Source: CAVXFB01 sp963760935
Lineage (GTDB): Bacteria; Planctomycetota; Planctomycetia; Pirellulales; Thermoguttaceae
Assembly: GCA_963760935.1 (NCBI GenBank)
Contig: CAVXFB010000006.1
Location: 496,001 to 560,000, forward strand
DNA length: 64,000 nt
Direction: 5' to 3'
Shown here: positions 46,521-55,371 of the stretch, piece after piece
Position numbering within the stretch: the stretch's first letter is position 1
Layout of the letters: each line of letters starts with the position of its first letter
Translations under genes and position numbers: made by a program
Notes under the pieces: generated by a model
The model's database searches: none
What the model was told of the DNA's origin: nothing
The model's input: the letters and a program-made list of their open reading frames with translations, nothing else

Positions 46521-47130
46521 AGGTCACAATGCGGCGAAGTTTCGCCAACTCCATAGGGCCCAGTTGGGGATTGTCGTAGATGATGCGGACCTCGACGGCC
46601 CGGTAGTCGCTCGTTTGGCCCGAAGGCAATCGGGTGTTCAGGTTCGTTTCGCTGACGTAGTACACGTCAACCTCTTGGCGCCAGTACTGCAGGAAGTCGC
46701 TGGACGCCCGGAAGTTCGGATTGCGTTGGCCACCTTGGCCGTTGTCCGTGCCCAGGGCGACGCCGTAAGAGTCCTTCGGCGGCTGGCTGCGGAAGCCGTT
46801 GAAGTCGGCGATGTCGTCGAAGAGCGATCGATTTCCCGTCGCGGCCTCGGTGGCATTGGGCTTCAGAACGGTGTCGTAGGCGTTAGTGCCCAACTCCAAG
46901 TAACGAGAGCCGACAGCTTCGTCCATCAGTTGTTGAGCCATGCCGTTGGCAATCGTACGACGCATGGCGTCGTCGGTGTTTTGAATCGACGCGGTGGTCC
47001 CCAGCAGCAGCGCGCTGCCGGCGATGGCCGTGAGCGCAATGGCAGCCAAGGCTTCAAGTAGCGTGAAGCCGTTGGGCCGGCGGTGTCGGCCGCGCCATGC
47101 TGTCTGCCGTCGCGCGTTGTGATCGCACAT
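46495..47130 (-). CDS. Prepilin-like protein (PilV/GspI-type)
   Basis: 211 residues. Leader RRPNG then FTLLEALAAIALTAIAGSAL, with the prepilin peptidase site before F. The rest (MRRTIANGMAQQLMDEAVGS; VDVYYVSETNLN; YRAVEVRIIYDNPQLG) resembles GspI/PilV minor pilins. It is the first gene of the minus-strand pilus cluster; its start follows a palindromic repeat at 47132-47170, so the cluster promoter should lie within about 47131-47371. Confidence 0.88.
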   Translation of the reverse strand: MCDHNARRQTAWRGRHRRPNGFTLLEALAAIALTAIAGSALLLGTTASIQNTDDAMRRTIANGMAQQLMDEAVGSRYLELGTNAYDTVLKPNATEAATGNRSLFDDIADFNGFRSQPPKDSYGVALGTDNGQGGQRNPNFRASSDFLQYWRQEVDVYYVSETNLNTRLPSGQTSDYRAVEVRIIYDNPQLGPMELAKLRRIVTYVAPLSIN

Positions 47131-47131
47131 G

Positions 47132-47170
47132 GTGCCATGCTCCGTAACAAGGGCCCGCGTAGCGTGGCAC
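47132..47170 (+). repeat. Short palindromic repeat upstream of the pilus cluster
   Basis: Arms GTGCCATGCT at 47132-47141 and AGCGTGGCAC at 47161-47170 pair with one mismatch; same core as 28367-28389. Confidence 0.55.
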
Positions 47171-47371
47171 GTCTCTGAGCGCGGCGAAAGGCGGGGATCT
47201 CTGCTCTATCACGCCAATCGTTCCTCCGGGCGTGCCACACACATTGAGGAACTACGGGGGGCAACGAAACTATAGGCTGGCGCAAGGAGCAGTCAAACCA
47301 ACGCCCCCCTAAGCGAGTGTCCGGGGTGCGGCAAATCGGCGGCGTACGCCTACTTTCGTGGCGGCCTGACG

Positions 47372-48295
47372 CTATGGCGCCCAGTCGAGCCCAAAATCGA
47401 GGGCGACTGCCGAGTGGGTCAGAGCGCCGACGCTGATGCGGTCGACGCCGGCCTCGGCGATTTGACGCACCGTGGCGAGGTTGACGCCCCCGGAGGCTTC
47501 GAGCTCGATTGCCCGATCGAAGGCGTTTCGCACGGCAACAGCTTGGCGGAGTTCGCCCGGGCTCATGTTATCCAAGAGCACAATATCCGGCTGCGCCGGC
47601 AGCACGGCTTTGAGTTGTGCGAGCGTGTCGACTTCCACTTCGATCAGCAAGTCCGGCTGGGTGGAGTGTTCGGCAACGAACTGTCGCGCCCGCAGAACGG
47701 CCTCGGCGGGCGTGAACCGTTTCTCGCGGTTGCTCGAATTCGATCCCAACGCAAGGTGGTTGTCCTTGATCAGCACCGCTTCGTCGAGACCGCTGCGGTG
47801 GTTCCGGCCGCCGCCACAACGCACGGCATATTTTTCCAGATGTCGCCAACCAGGCGTTGTCTTGCGCGTGTCGTATATGCGCGCTGCGCTGCCGGCCACT
47901 GCGTCGACGTACTGGCGGGTTAGCGTGGCGATACCCGAGAGACGGCCCAGGAAATTGAGCACGAGCCGTTCGGCCATCAGTAGACCGCGGGCCGGTCCCT
48001 CGATTGTGCCAACGCACTCGGCTTTGTTCACGAAATGGCCGTCGTCGGTACGCGGCTTCCAGCGAAGGCGCGGATCGATCACGGTCAGAGCGGTCTCGAT
48101 GCCCGGAAAGCCGGCCACGATCCCCGGTTTTCGCGCCATGATGTCGGCGCGGCCCTGCGCATCCTCGGCTACCAGCGCGTTGGTGGTCCAATCGCCACAA
48201 GCGCCGACGTCCTCGCGGATGGCAAGCTGCAAGATCGCTCGCCATGCCTCGGCCAGCACATCGTCCCATTCGATTTGACGAAACTCTTTGACCAT
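47372..48295 (-). CDS. nadC: Nicotinate-nucleotide pyrophosphorylase (carboxylating)
   Basis: 307 residues. Converts quinolinate and phosphoribosyl pyrophosphate to nicotinate mononucleotide in NAD synthesis. Seen are IREDVGACGDWTTNALVAED, NFLGRLSGIATLTRQYVDAV, IYDTRKTTPGWRHLEKYAVR with the substrate-binding TRKTTPG, CGGGRNHRSGLDEAVLIKDN and the closing barrel (IELEASGGVNLATVRQIAEA; VDRISVGALTHS). ATG 48295 (MVKEFRQIEWDD) is used; the frame stays open for another 178 codons, but that part is only the complement of the PspA gene. Confidence 0.96.
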   Translation of the reverse strand: MVKEFRQIEWDDVLAEAWRAILQLAIREDVGACGDWTTNALVAEDAQGRADIMARKPGIVAGFPGIETALTVIDPRLRWKPRTDDGHFVNKAECVGTIEGPARGLLMAERLVLNFLGRLSGIATLTRQYVDAVAGSAARIYDTRKTTPGWRHLEKYAVRCGGGRNHRSGLDEAVLIKDNHLALGSNSSNREKRFTPAEAVLRARQFVAEHSTQPDLLIEVEVDTLAQLKAVLPAQPDIVLLDNMSPGELRQAVAVRNAFDRAIELEASGGVNLATVRQIAEAGVDRISVGALTHSAVALDFGLDWAP

Positions 48296-48458
48296 GACCG
48301 ATAGAATAGCATTTACGCACCGAGAGGGCGAGGTGGCGTGTCGAGCGACGCCGCGCCTCGCGCCCCTTCTTGACAGAGGGGCGACTCGCCGGTATACAGT
48401 CGGGGATGCTGCGGCGATACTCCTCGGCCGATGTTCTACACGAAAGGAAGGTGTGGCG

Positions 48459-49217
48459 ATGATCCTGGGCAAGCTCTGGCACACGCTGATGGCGCAGATT
48501 AACAAGATAGCCAACGTCTTTTGGACCGCCGACCCGATCGCGCAGATGCAATATGAGTACGATCTGGCCGTGGCCCAGTTGAAGGAGGGCCGGGAAGGGC
48601 TGGAGCAGTACCGGGCGTTGGTCGAACGGGTCAGCCGGCAAGTGGCGGTCGATAAACAGCACGTCGCCAAGCTTGAAGCCCAAGTCAAGGCGTACCTGAC
48701 GGCCGGCGATCGCGAAACGGCGGCTCGCTTCGCCTTGGAACTGCAAAAGGCCAAGCAGGGCCAAGCGGAAAACGACGGCCAATTGAAGCTGCACGAAGAG
48801 GCGTACAACAACAACGTCGCCAAGATCAAACACGCCAGCCAGAAGATTTCCAGTGTCCGCGAGAAGATTCAGAAGTACGACGCCGAGCTGAAAATGAGCC
48901 GAGCCGAAGCGGAAATGGCCAAACTGGCCGGCGACTTCAACTTCGATATCACTACCGATTTCGGCCAGATCGAACAGGTGATCAACGACAAGATCAGCTT
49001 GAACCGGGCCAAGGTCCGCGTCGCGGCCGATCTCTCCAGCGAGGGCCTGGCCGACATCCAACACGAACAGGCGATGGAAAAGGCACTCGGCGAGCAAGCA
49101 CTGAAGGACTTTGAGGTGCAGCTCGGACTAGTCACGCCGGAGACGGCCAAGGTTGCGGAGGAGGAAAAGGAATTGGGACCGGCGGCGAAAGTCACAGAAT
49201 CGATGCCGCAGAAGTGA
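48459..49217 (+). CDS. PspA/IM30 family protein
   Basis: 252 residues, almost entirely helical: MILGKLWHTLMAQINKIANV then ADPIAQMQYEYDLAVAQL, long coiled coils (EQYRALVERVSRQVAVDKQH; HASQKISSVREKIQKYDAEL) and a Glu/Lys-rich end. PspA/Vipp1 proteins are ESCRT-III-like and coat stressed membranes. Start ATG 48459 with AAGGAAGG upstream; a GTG two codons earlier is possible. It heads a same-strand series with an AAA ATPase and an ABC system, and faces nadC divergently. Confidence 0.87.
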   Translation: MILGKLWHTLMAQINKIANVFWTADPIAQMQYEYDLAVAQLKEGREGLEQYRALVERVSRQVAVDKQHVAKLEAQVKAYLTAGDRETAARFALELQKAKQGQAENDGQLKLHEEAYNNNVAKIKHASQKISSVREKIQKYDAELKMSRAEAEMAKLAGDFNFDITTDFGQIEQVINDKISLNRAKVRVAADLSSEGLADIQHEQAMEKALGEQALKDFEVQLGLVTPETAKVAEEEKELGPAAKVTESMPQK

Positions 49218-49286
49218 CGGCGCAGAGCAATGCCCTGATGTCGTCACAGCACATGGATTGAGCCCACTGCTAAGGAAGAAGCCGCT

Positions 49287-51086
49287 GTGATCCAACCCTC
49301 GCCCAGTATCACTGCAACGCCAACCCCGGAAAAGTCGGCCGCACCGGCCGAGAAGCTTCCGGCTTGGTATCCATCCTGGGCGCGAGATTTGGCCGATCAG
49401 TACTTCTCCGGCACCACTTGCTTGTTCGTGCTTCACGGCAACGTCCACGATCTGGTCCGCGAGGGCGACAGCGAGCAGGACGGATATTGCGGGCTGTCGG
49501 AGTTCCTCACCACGCAAATTTTCGGTACGTGGGACCTCGTGCTGGGCTACGACCTCAGCCAGGGCTTGCGGCCTCGGGCGGGCGCCGATGCCCAGCGGTT
49601 ACGCACTATGCAGCAATATTTGGCGTCGCGGTGGGGCGAGCCGGCCAACTGGCCGCGCGACCCCGAGCCAATGTTGCTGCTGTTGGATAGTTTCATCGAG
49701 CGAAATCTGGTGGACGAACCGGCTTCGCGCAAGAGCGTGGCCATATTGTTTGAATATGCCCAATTCTTGCTTTCGGCCGGCGATTTGGATGCGGTTGCCC
49801 GGAGTCAGGCCGCCCGGCTCGTCCGGTTTCTCCGCTCGGCGCAGAATCCGTTTATCAAACAGATCAACATGGCCTTTTGCCTCATCGCCGATCGGCTGGC
49901 GGAAGTCAACGAGCGGTTGGTGCAAAGCCCTCACGTGGCCACCATCGAAGTTCCGTTGCCCGATCGCGACCAGCGGCGTCAGTTCGTGCAATGGATCTCG
50001 CGCGGGCAGGACCTGAAGCGGCTGGGCGATTTTTCGGCCGAGCAACTCGCCGACATGTCGAACGGCTTGAGTCTCGTGAACCTGAACGTCGTACTTTCCC
50101 AAACCATCCGTACGGATCGGAAGCTCGACAGCGGCTCGTTTCGCCGACTGAAGAAGATGGTGATCGAACGGCAGTGTCAGGGATTGGTCGAGTTTATCGA
50201 GCCCGATCACACGCTCGATATGTTGGCCGGTCAGGCCGAGGCGAAGAAGCGCCTGCGCGAGGATGCCCAATGGATCGGCCGGGGCCAACTCGACGCCGCG
50301 CCGATGGGCTATCTAGTTTGCGGCGCGGTGGGTACGGGCAAGACCTACTTGGCCGAGTGCTATGCCGGCTCGATCGGCATCCCCTGCCTCGTGCTGAAAA
50401 ACTTTCGCTCGAAGTACGTGGGTGAGACCGAAGGCAATTTGCAGCAGATTCTCTCGGTTTTGCGATCGCTGGGGCCGGTTGTCGTCGTCGTCGATGAAGC
50501 GGACGCCGCCCTAGGTAGCCGGCAGGCCGAAGGCGATTCGGGCACGTCGGCTCGCGTATTTTCGATGATCGCCGCTCAGATGGGCAACACCCGCTATCGT
50601 GGCCAGATTATCTGGATGTTGTTGACGTCGCGGCCCGACTTGCTGCCGATCGACCTGAAACGCCAGGGGCGGGCGGAAGTCCATATCCCGCTGTTCTACC
50701 CGTACGACGAGGCGGAAGTCCGCGAGATGTTCCAGGTGATGGCCCGCAAGAGCAAGGTGAAACTGGCAGACGGCGCGATCCCGTCGGTGCCGGCCGGTGG
50801 GCATCTGAGCGGGGCCGATATCGAGAGCATCGTCCTGGCGGCGCGGCGCGCTGCAATGACCGCCGGGCGAGTTGAGCTAACCCGGGCCGATCTGCAAGCG
50901 TCGCTCAACGAGTTTATCCCCTCGGCGCAGGGCTTGGAAAAGGAACTTCAAGAGACGGCCGCCGTCTTGGAATGCACGCAAGTCAGTTTGTTGCCGCCGC
51001 CCTGGCGTGAAAAAGTTGCGAAGCTCGAAGACCGCACGCGGCTGCAAGAGCGCATGGTGGCGATTCGACAGTTATTGGAGATGTAG
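49287..51086 (+). CDS. AAA-family ATPase
   Basis: 599 residues. An N-terminal half of about 320 residues (YFSGTTCLFVLHGNVHDLVR; LLLLDSFIERNLVDEPASRK) contains a degenerate ATPase-like fold. The second half is a classical AAA domain with Walker A GAVGTGKTYLAE at about 346-357, Walker B VVVVDEADA near 400, the sensor region WMLLTSRPDLLPIDLKRQG and a C-terminal helical lid (GGHLSGADIESIVLAARRAA). GTG start with AAGGAAG. Not a sigma-54 activator of PspF type. It may remodel PspA or the ABC complex; that is inferred from its place. Confidence 0.85.
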   Translation: MIQPSPSITATPTPEKSAAPAEKLPAWYPSWARDLADQYFSGTTCLFVLHGNVHDLVREGDSEQDGYCGLSEFLTTQIFGTWDLVLGYDLSQGLRPRAGADAQRLRTMQQYLASRWGEPANWPRDPEPMLLLLDSFIERNLVDEPASRKSVAILFEYAQFLLSAGDLDAVARSQAARLVRFLRSAQNPFIKQINMAFCLIADRLAEVNERLVQSPHVATIEVPLPDRDQRRQFVQWISRGQDLKRLGDFSAEQLADMSNGLSLVNLNVVLSQTIRTDRKLDSGSFRRLKKMVIERQCQGLVEFIEPDHTLDMLAGQAEAKKRLREDAQWIGRGQLDAAPMGYLVCGAVGTGKTYLAECYAGSIGIPCLVLKNFRSKYVGETEGNLQQILSVLRSLGPVVVVVDEADAALGSRQAEGDSGTSARVFSMIAAQMGNTRYRGQIIWMLLTSRPDLLPIDLKRQGRAEVHIPLFYPYDEAEVREMFQVMARKSKVKLADGAIPSVPAGGHLSGADIESIVLAARRAAMTAGRVELTRADLQASLNEFIPSAQGLEKELQETAAVLECTQVSLLPPPWREKVAKLEDRTRLQERMVAIRQLLEM

Positions 51087-51087
51087 A

Positions 51088-51143
51088 GGTAGGGTCCGCC
51101 TTGCGGACCAGAATGGATCGCGGTCCGCATGGCGAACCCTACG
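51088..51143 (+). repeat. Palindromic repeat between AAA gene and small protein gene
   Basis: Arms TAGGGTCCGCCTTGCGGACC (51090-51109) and GGTCCGCATGGCGAACCCTA (51122-51141) pair with a few mismatches. Same general design as the GGTGCGT elements. Confidence 0.75.
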
Positions 51144-51178
51144 TGCTTAGCATGACTCAACAACTCAAGGAGGCGTAT

Positions 51179-51484
51179 ATGACCCAGTCCACAAATGCTG
51201 TATCTGCCTGGTTCGACGAGAAGTCGCATGCCCCGGTCATCGCCGAGAAGGCGCGCCGAGCGGAGTCGTTTGTCGCCGCCATGGCCGACGGCAAGATTGA
51301 AGAGTCGGAAGTCAAAGCCCAAGAGGCGCGGCTCGTGAAATTGATGCAGGCGATCGAGCCGAAGCTGTCGCCGGAATTGCACGTCCAAGTGACGGAGTTG
51401 CTATGCGAGCTCACGGTCTACGATTTTATGCAAGCGATGTGCTCGGTTCAACAAGCGCGGCCGAAGACCGCTTTTCGCGGCTAA
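51179..51484 (+). CDS. Small helical protein in the PspA-ABC gene series
   Basis: 101 residues. A perfect AAGGAGG at 51167-51173 lies five bases before ATG 51179, one of the strongest ribosome sites in the window. The protein is helical and acidic (FDEKSHAPVIAEKARRAESF; VAAMADGKIEESEVKAQEAR; LVKLMQAIEPKLSPELHVQV). MADGKIEESE recalls the calcium/acidic start of TerB-like helices, but the match is too short to name it. No membrane segment. Lies between the AAA ATPase and the binding-protein gene. Confidence 0.75.
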   Translation: MTQSTNAVSAWFDEKSHAPVIAEKARRAESFVAAMADGKIEESEVKAQEARLVKLMQAIEPKLSPELHVQVTELLCELTVYDFMQAMCSVQQARPKTAFRG

Positions 51485-51541
51485 CCTTATCAAAATTGTG
51501 GTGCAGGCATCTTGCTTGCTACCGAAACCAAGGAGAAAGTC

Positions 51542-53284
51542 ATGGCAGGACAACCGAAAACACCGTTTTATGTGGTGCTGGCTTTGGTCATCGCCGGATT
51601 GGTCGGCTTTGCCATCTATCGCGCCGACATCATCGCGCCGCGAGGCAAGCATGCGATGCCCAACAAAATCGATCCCGGCCAGTTGGGGCAAGGGCAACAT
51701 GCCGAGTTGCCCGATGCTGCGCCCGTGCTGACGACGGTCAAAGAATACGCTTTCAAACCGGCCGAGCGGCTGCCGGAGATCAAAGGCGCGTCGGACTATA
51801 AGCCGATGGAGAACAACACGGTTCGCTTCGCCTTGAACGTTTGGGCCGGTTGGGGGCCGATCATCCTGGCCAACAACGGTTTCAAGCCGGACAAGGTCTG
51901 GAAGACGCACGACGGGAAAGAGTTTCGCGTCGAGTTGGTGTTGATCGATGATCCGGCCGCCATGATCGGCGCCTACACCTCCGGGCAGGTCCACATCGGT
52001 TGGGGCACGCTGGATATGGTGCCGCTGTTCGTCGACGGCATGGTCGATCGCACGGGCAAAGTAAAAGACAACCGGATCATGCCCCGGATCTACCAGCAGA
52101 TCGACTGGTCCAACGGCGGTGACGGCATCGTCGTTCGCCAAAACGTCAAGAACGTGGCCGATCTGCGCAACAAGAAGATCGTGCTGGCGCAGAACTCGCC
52201 TTCGCAGTATTTCGCGCTCAACATGCTGGTCGCCGGCGGCGTACAGCCGTCTGAGGTCAATATGATCTATACGAACACCGCGTTCGAGGCGGCGGCAGCG
52301 TTCGCGGCCGACAAGAGCATCAGCGGCGCGGTCTCATGGTCGCCCGATATCTACAATCTGGCGAAAGCGAAGGGAAACCGCATGCTGGTGACCACACAGA
52401 CAGCGAACAAGTTGATCGCCGACGTGTGGTTCGCCCGGGCCGACTTCGCCAAAGATCATCCCGATATTCTCGAAGGGTTGGTCCGTGGCATCTTCGACGC
52501 CATGGAAGAGTTGAAGAAACCGGATCAGAAGAACGCCTGCGCGAAACTGATGGCCGCCGGCTACAACATCCCGGCCGAGGACACGCTGGCAATGTTTGGC
52601 GACGCCCACAACACCAACTGGGCCGAGAACTACCAGTTCTTTCTCAACGAGAACAATCCGACGGGCTTCCAGCGCATCTGGCAGCAGTCCTACTATCTCT
52701 ATCGCCAGATTGGAACGATCGAGAACCAACCCGTGCGATTCGACCAGGTGATGGACTTCTCGATCATTCAGAAGTTGGGCGCCGAAGCGAAGTACAAATC
52801 GCAGAAGGACGAATACCAGATTCAGTTGGCTCCCAAGACGGTCGGTGAGATTCGGGCCGAATCGCCGGAAATTCTGACCAACACCGTGGTCATCCACTTC
52901 TTTCCGAACGACTGGGACCTGCACAAGAAGATCACTCGGAAGGTGGATGGCAAAGACGTTGAAGAGTTGTACGACCCGAACGTTGACAATGTTCTGGAGG
53001 GCGTGGGCAAGCTCGTCGGCCAGTTTGGCGCGGCCCGCGTGATCGTGGAAGGGCACACCGACAGTTCCATGCGCGGCCAGGTGCCGGTTGACGTGGTCAA
53101 GGAACTTTCGCTGAATCGCGCCAACGCCGTCAAAGAGGCGCTGGTGAACAAGTACAACCTTGAGCCCAACCGGCTTATGGCTGACGGCGTCGGTTGGGAC
53201 CGCCCGGCCGATCCCAAGAATCCGTTCAATCAGGCTAAGAACCGCCGCGTCGAAATCAGAGTCTATCCGGCCGAGAAGCAATAG
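51542..53284 (+). CDS. Membrane-anchored NitT/TauT-type binding protein fused to OmpA domain
   Basis: 580 residues. An uncleaved-looking membrane anchor (FYVVLALVIAGLVGFAIYRA) is followed by a periplasmic binding domain of the NMT1/SsuA type, about residues 85-330 (VRFALNVWAGWGPIILANNG; LVLIDDPAAMIGAYTSGQVH; ADLRNKKIVLAQNSPSQYFA; SGAVSWSPDIYNLAKAKGNR). After a linker comes an OmpA-like peptidoglycan-binding domain, about 447-578, with VVIHFFPNDWDL, VIVEGHTDSSM, ELSLNRANAVKEALV and NRRVEIRVYP. The solute site is therefore tethered to both membrane and cell wall. RBS AAGGAG precedes ATG 51542. Permease and ATPase genes follow. Confidence 0.9.
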   Translation: MAGQPKTPFYVVLALVIAGLVGFAIYRADIIAPRGKHAMPNKIDPGQLGQGQHAELPDAAPVLTTVKEYAFKPAERLPEIKGASDYKPMENNTVRFALNVWAGWGPIILANNGFKPDKVWKTHDGKEFRVELVLIDDPAAMIGAYTSGQVHIGWGTLDMVPLFVDGMVDRTGKVKDNRIMPRIYQQIDWSNGGDGIVVRQNVKNVADLRNKKIVLAQNSPSQYFALNMLVAGGVQPSEVNMIYTNTAFEAAAAFAADKSISGAVSWSPDIYNLAKAKGNRMLVTTQTANKLIADVWFARADFAKDHPDILEGLVRGIFDAMEELKKPDQKNACAKLMAAGYNIPAEDTLAMFGDAHNTNWAENYQFFLNENNPTGFQRIWQQSYYLYRQIGTIENQPVRFDQVMDFSIIQKLGAEAKYKSQKDEYQIQLAPKTVGEIRAESPEILTNTVVIHFFPNDWDLHKKITRKVDGKDVEELYDPNVDNVLEGVGKLVGQFGAARVIVEGHTDSSMRGQVPVDVVKELSLNRANAVKEALVNKYNLEPNRLMADGVGWDRPADPKNPFNQAKNRRVEIRVYPAEKQ

Positions 53285-53294
53285 GTTCTTGCTC

Positions 53295-54369
53295 ATGGAT
53301 CCAGCACAGGACGCAATCTCGGAGCAGTCGGCATCGTCCGACCGTGCGGCACCGCCACAGACGGCAGCGCCCGATACACCCGCGGCGCCATCGCCGCCGC
53401 GGACGCGGCGCTTTCGCGCCATAGGCGGCCGAAATTCCGATGTGGCAGTCCATCTTGCTAGGCATCCTGTGCCTGGCAGTTTGCGGCGCTATTTGGTGGG
53501 CACTGACGGCTGGCGGCGAGGTCGAAGAGCGCGTTCTTGGCCCGGCCGTTCTGCCCAGTCCGGCCGAGACTTTTGCCGACTTCCCTAGCCTTTGGTTCGA
53601 TCACGCCCTGTCGCGCAACACGCTGGTGAGCCTGAAGCGGGTACTACTTGGCTTCGGACTGGCGGCACTGGTCGGTATCCCGCTGGGCGTCGTCTGCGGC
53701 TGCTTTCGACGGGTGAATGCCTTTTTCGCGCCGCTGACGACCATCGGCCGGAATATACCCGTGGCGGCGGTGATTCCATTGACCCTCTCGCTGTTCGGCA
53801 TCGGCGAGTTTCAGAAGATCATGTTCATCTTCGTCGCCTGCGTGGCGTTTGTCGTGATCGACACCGCCACGGCCGTCGCCGACGTCAGCAGCCGGTATAT
53901 CGACACGGCCTATACGCTCGGGGCCTCGCGCCATCAGATTATCCTCAAGGTGTTGGTCCCACTGGCCATGCCGAGCATTTTCAACTCGTTGCGATTGCTG
54001 TTCGGGCTGGCCTTCGGCTACATCATGTTGGCTGAAGTGATCCAGACGCAGGACGTCGGCGGACTGGGAAGCATCATCAATTTTGGCCAAAGTCGCGGCG
54101 GCCACCGCACCTATATCCTGTTGGTGTTGATGCTCATTCCGCTGGTGGCCCTGGCCATCGATCGGCTGCTGTATTGGGTGCAACGACAATTGTTCCCCTA
54201 CCAGTACGGCGGGGACGGGCTGTTGCACCGCGGTGTGCGAACGATCATGCGGACATGGGAAGACTTCAAGTCGCTGTTCCGCAAGCCGGTGGAAATCGCC
54301 AATGCCCCGTTCGCTTGCCCGCAATCTGCGGATGCCGATTCTTCGGCGACGCCCGGGGGGCCAATATGA
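53295..54369 (+). pseudogene. ABC transporter permease (NitT/TauT type), frameshifted near N-terminus
   Basis: About 357 residues after repair. ATG 53295 opens a Pro/Ala-rich cytoplasmic start (MDPAQDAISEQSASSDRAAP) ending RFRAIGG; one extra C in the CC at 53429-53430 then breaks the frame. Without it the protein reads RFRAIGGEIPMWQSILLG and on through six membrane segments. The BPD_transp_1 coupling loop is DTAYTLGASRHQIILKVLVP. As read, translation could start at ATG 53440 (MWQSILLGILCLAV), which would still give a complete 309-residue permease core. The stop overlaps an ATG (ATGA at 54366-54369). Confidence 0.88.
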
Positions 54370-54375
54370 GCGCCC

Positions 54376-55278
54376 ATGAGGTCAACTCGACGCCACCGGC
54401 GCCCGACGACGCCAGCGCCTGTCGGCATGGGGCAGATCGTCGACCGGTTTCGCAAGCCTAAGGAGCTCGGGCTGCCGCGAGTGGTCGACTTCCGCAGCGT
54501 GACGAAGACCTACAACGCCGGGGAGGCTAACGCGTATACGGCCATTCGTGACGTCACGTTTTTCGTCGAGGACCTGCCCAACAAGGGAGAGTTTATTTGC
54601 ATCCTTGGGCCTAGCGGCTGCGGCAAGAGCACGATTCTGCGGTTGATCGCCGGCTTGCCACCGCAACATCCGGCGACGTCCGGAGAAGTGCTCGTACACG
54701 GCTCGCCGGTCGTCGGGCCGGGCGCCGACCGCGGCATGGTCTTTCAGGATTACACCAGTTTCGACCATCGCTCAGTCTTGGAAAACATCACCTTCGGACT
54801 GGAATGCGAAGGCGTGCGCCGGTCGGTGCGGGAAAAGCTGGGCCGCGACTGGATCGATCACGTTGGGCTCAGCGTTGCCACGGATGCGGAGAAATATCCG
54901 CATGAGCTTTCCGGCGGCATGCGGCAGCGCGTGGCCATCGCCCGGACGCTGATCTTGCGACCCCGGATCATCCTCATGGATGAACCGTTCGGGGCACTCG
55001 ATCCGCAGACGCGCATGGATATGCAGGATCTCCTGGTGTCGCTCTGGCGCGAGGCCCAGGCCACGGTTTTCTTCGTGACCCATTCGATCGAGGAAGCGGT
55101 ATTCCTGGGCGACCGGGTGTATGTGATGGGCCGCGCGCCGGGCACGGTCCTCCAGGAACTGGAAGTCGAGCCGCCCAACCGGCCAGCGCGACTAATGCAG
55201 CGGGAGCCCAGATTTCGCGAAACGGTCGACTATATCCGCGATTTGATTACGCGGCTGGAGAAGAAAAACGGGGATTAG
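54376..55278 (+). CDS. ABC transporter ATP-binding protein (NitT/TauT type)
   Basis: 300 residues as read, or 283 from ATG 54427 (MGQIVDRFRKPKELG). Walker A GPSGCGKST, Q-loop VFQDYTSF, signature LSGGMRQRVAIAR, Walker B RIILMDEPFGALD and the switch His VTHSIEEA are all present. An ATG at 54366 overlapping the permease stop opens MSAHEVNSTPPAPDDASA in another frame, which would flow into this protein if two bases were missing (or one extra) at about 54414-54420. That would be the ancestral coupled start, so the first residues shown are uncertain. Confidence 0.9.
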   Translation: MRSTRRHRRPTTPAPVGMGQIVDRFRKPKELGLPRVVDFRSVTKTYNAGEANAYTAIRDVTFFVEDLPNKGEFICILGPSGCGKSTILRLIAGLPPQHPATSGEVLVHGSPVVGPGADRGMVFQDYTSFDHRSVLENITFGLECEGVRRSVREKLGRDWIDHVGLSVATDAEKYPHELSGGMRQRVAIARTLILRPRIILMDEPFGALDPQTRMDMQDLLVSLWREAQATVFFVTHSIEEAVFLGDRVYVMGRAPGTVLQELEVEPPNRPARLMQREPRFRETVDYIRDLITRLEKKNGD

Positions 55279-55340
55279 TTCTGTAGGTTATGCTTCAGTA
55301 AGACATCGGGTGCAAAAAACGGACCAAAACAACCACCGGT

Positions 55341-55357
55341 GGTGCGTCTCACGCACC
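55341..55357 (+). repeat. Partial GGTGCGT palindrome
   Basis: Hairpin GGTGCGT (55341-55347) and ACGCACC (55351-55357) followed by CTACGG; a truncated member of the element family seen at 24163 and 43964. It overlaps a GTG at 55339 that would otherwise be the longest start of the next gene. Confidence 0.7.
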
Positions 55358-55371
55358 CTACGGAGTCTCGG

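Noticed and set aside
48296..48829. A 178-residue N-terminal extension of NadC
   Set aside because: It only mirrors the PspA gene on the other strand, and the NadC family begins at the ATG at 48295.
51101..51178. A longer start for the small protein at 51179
   Set aside because: The extra residues are encoded by a palindromic repeat, while AAGGAGG stands at ideal distance from the ATG at 51179.
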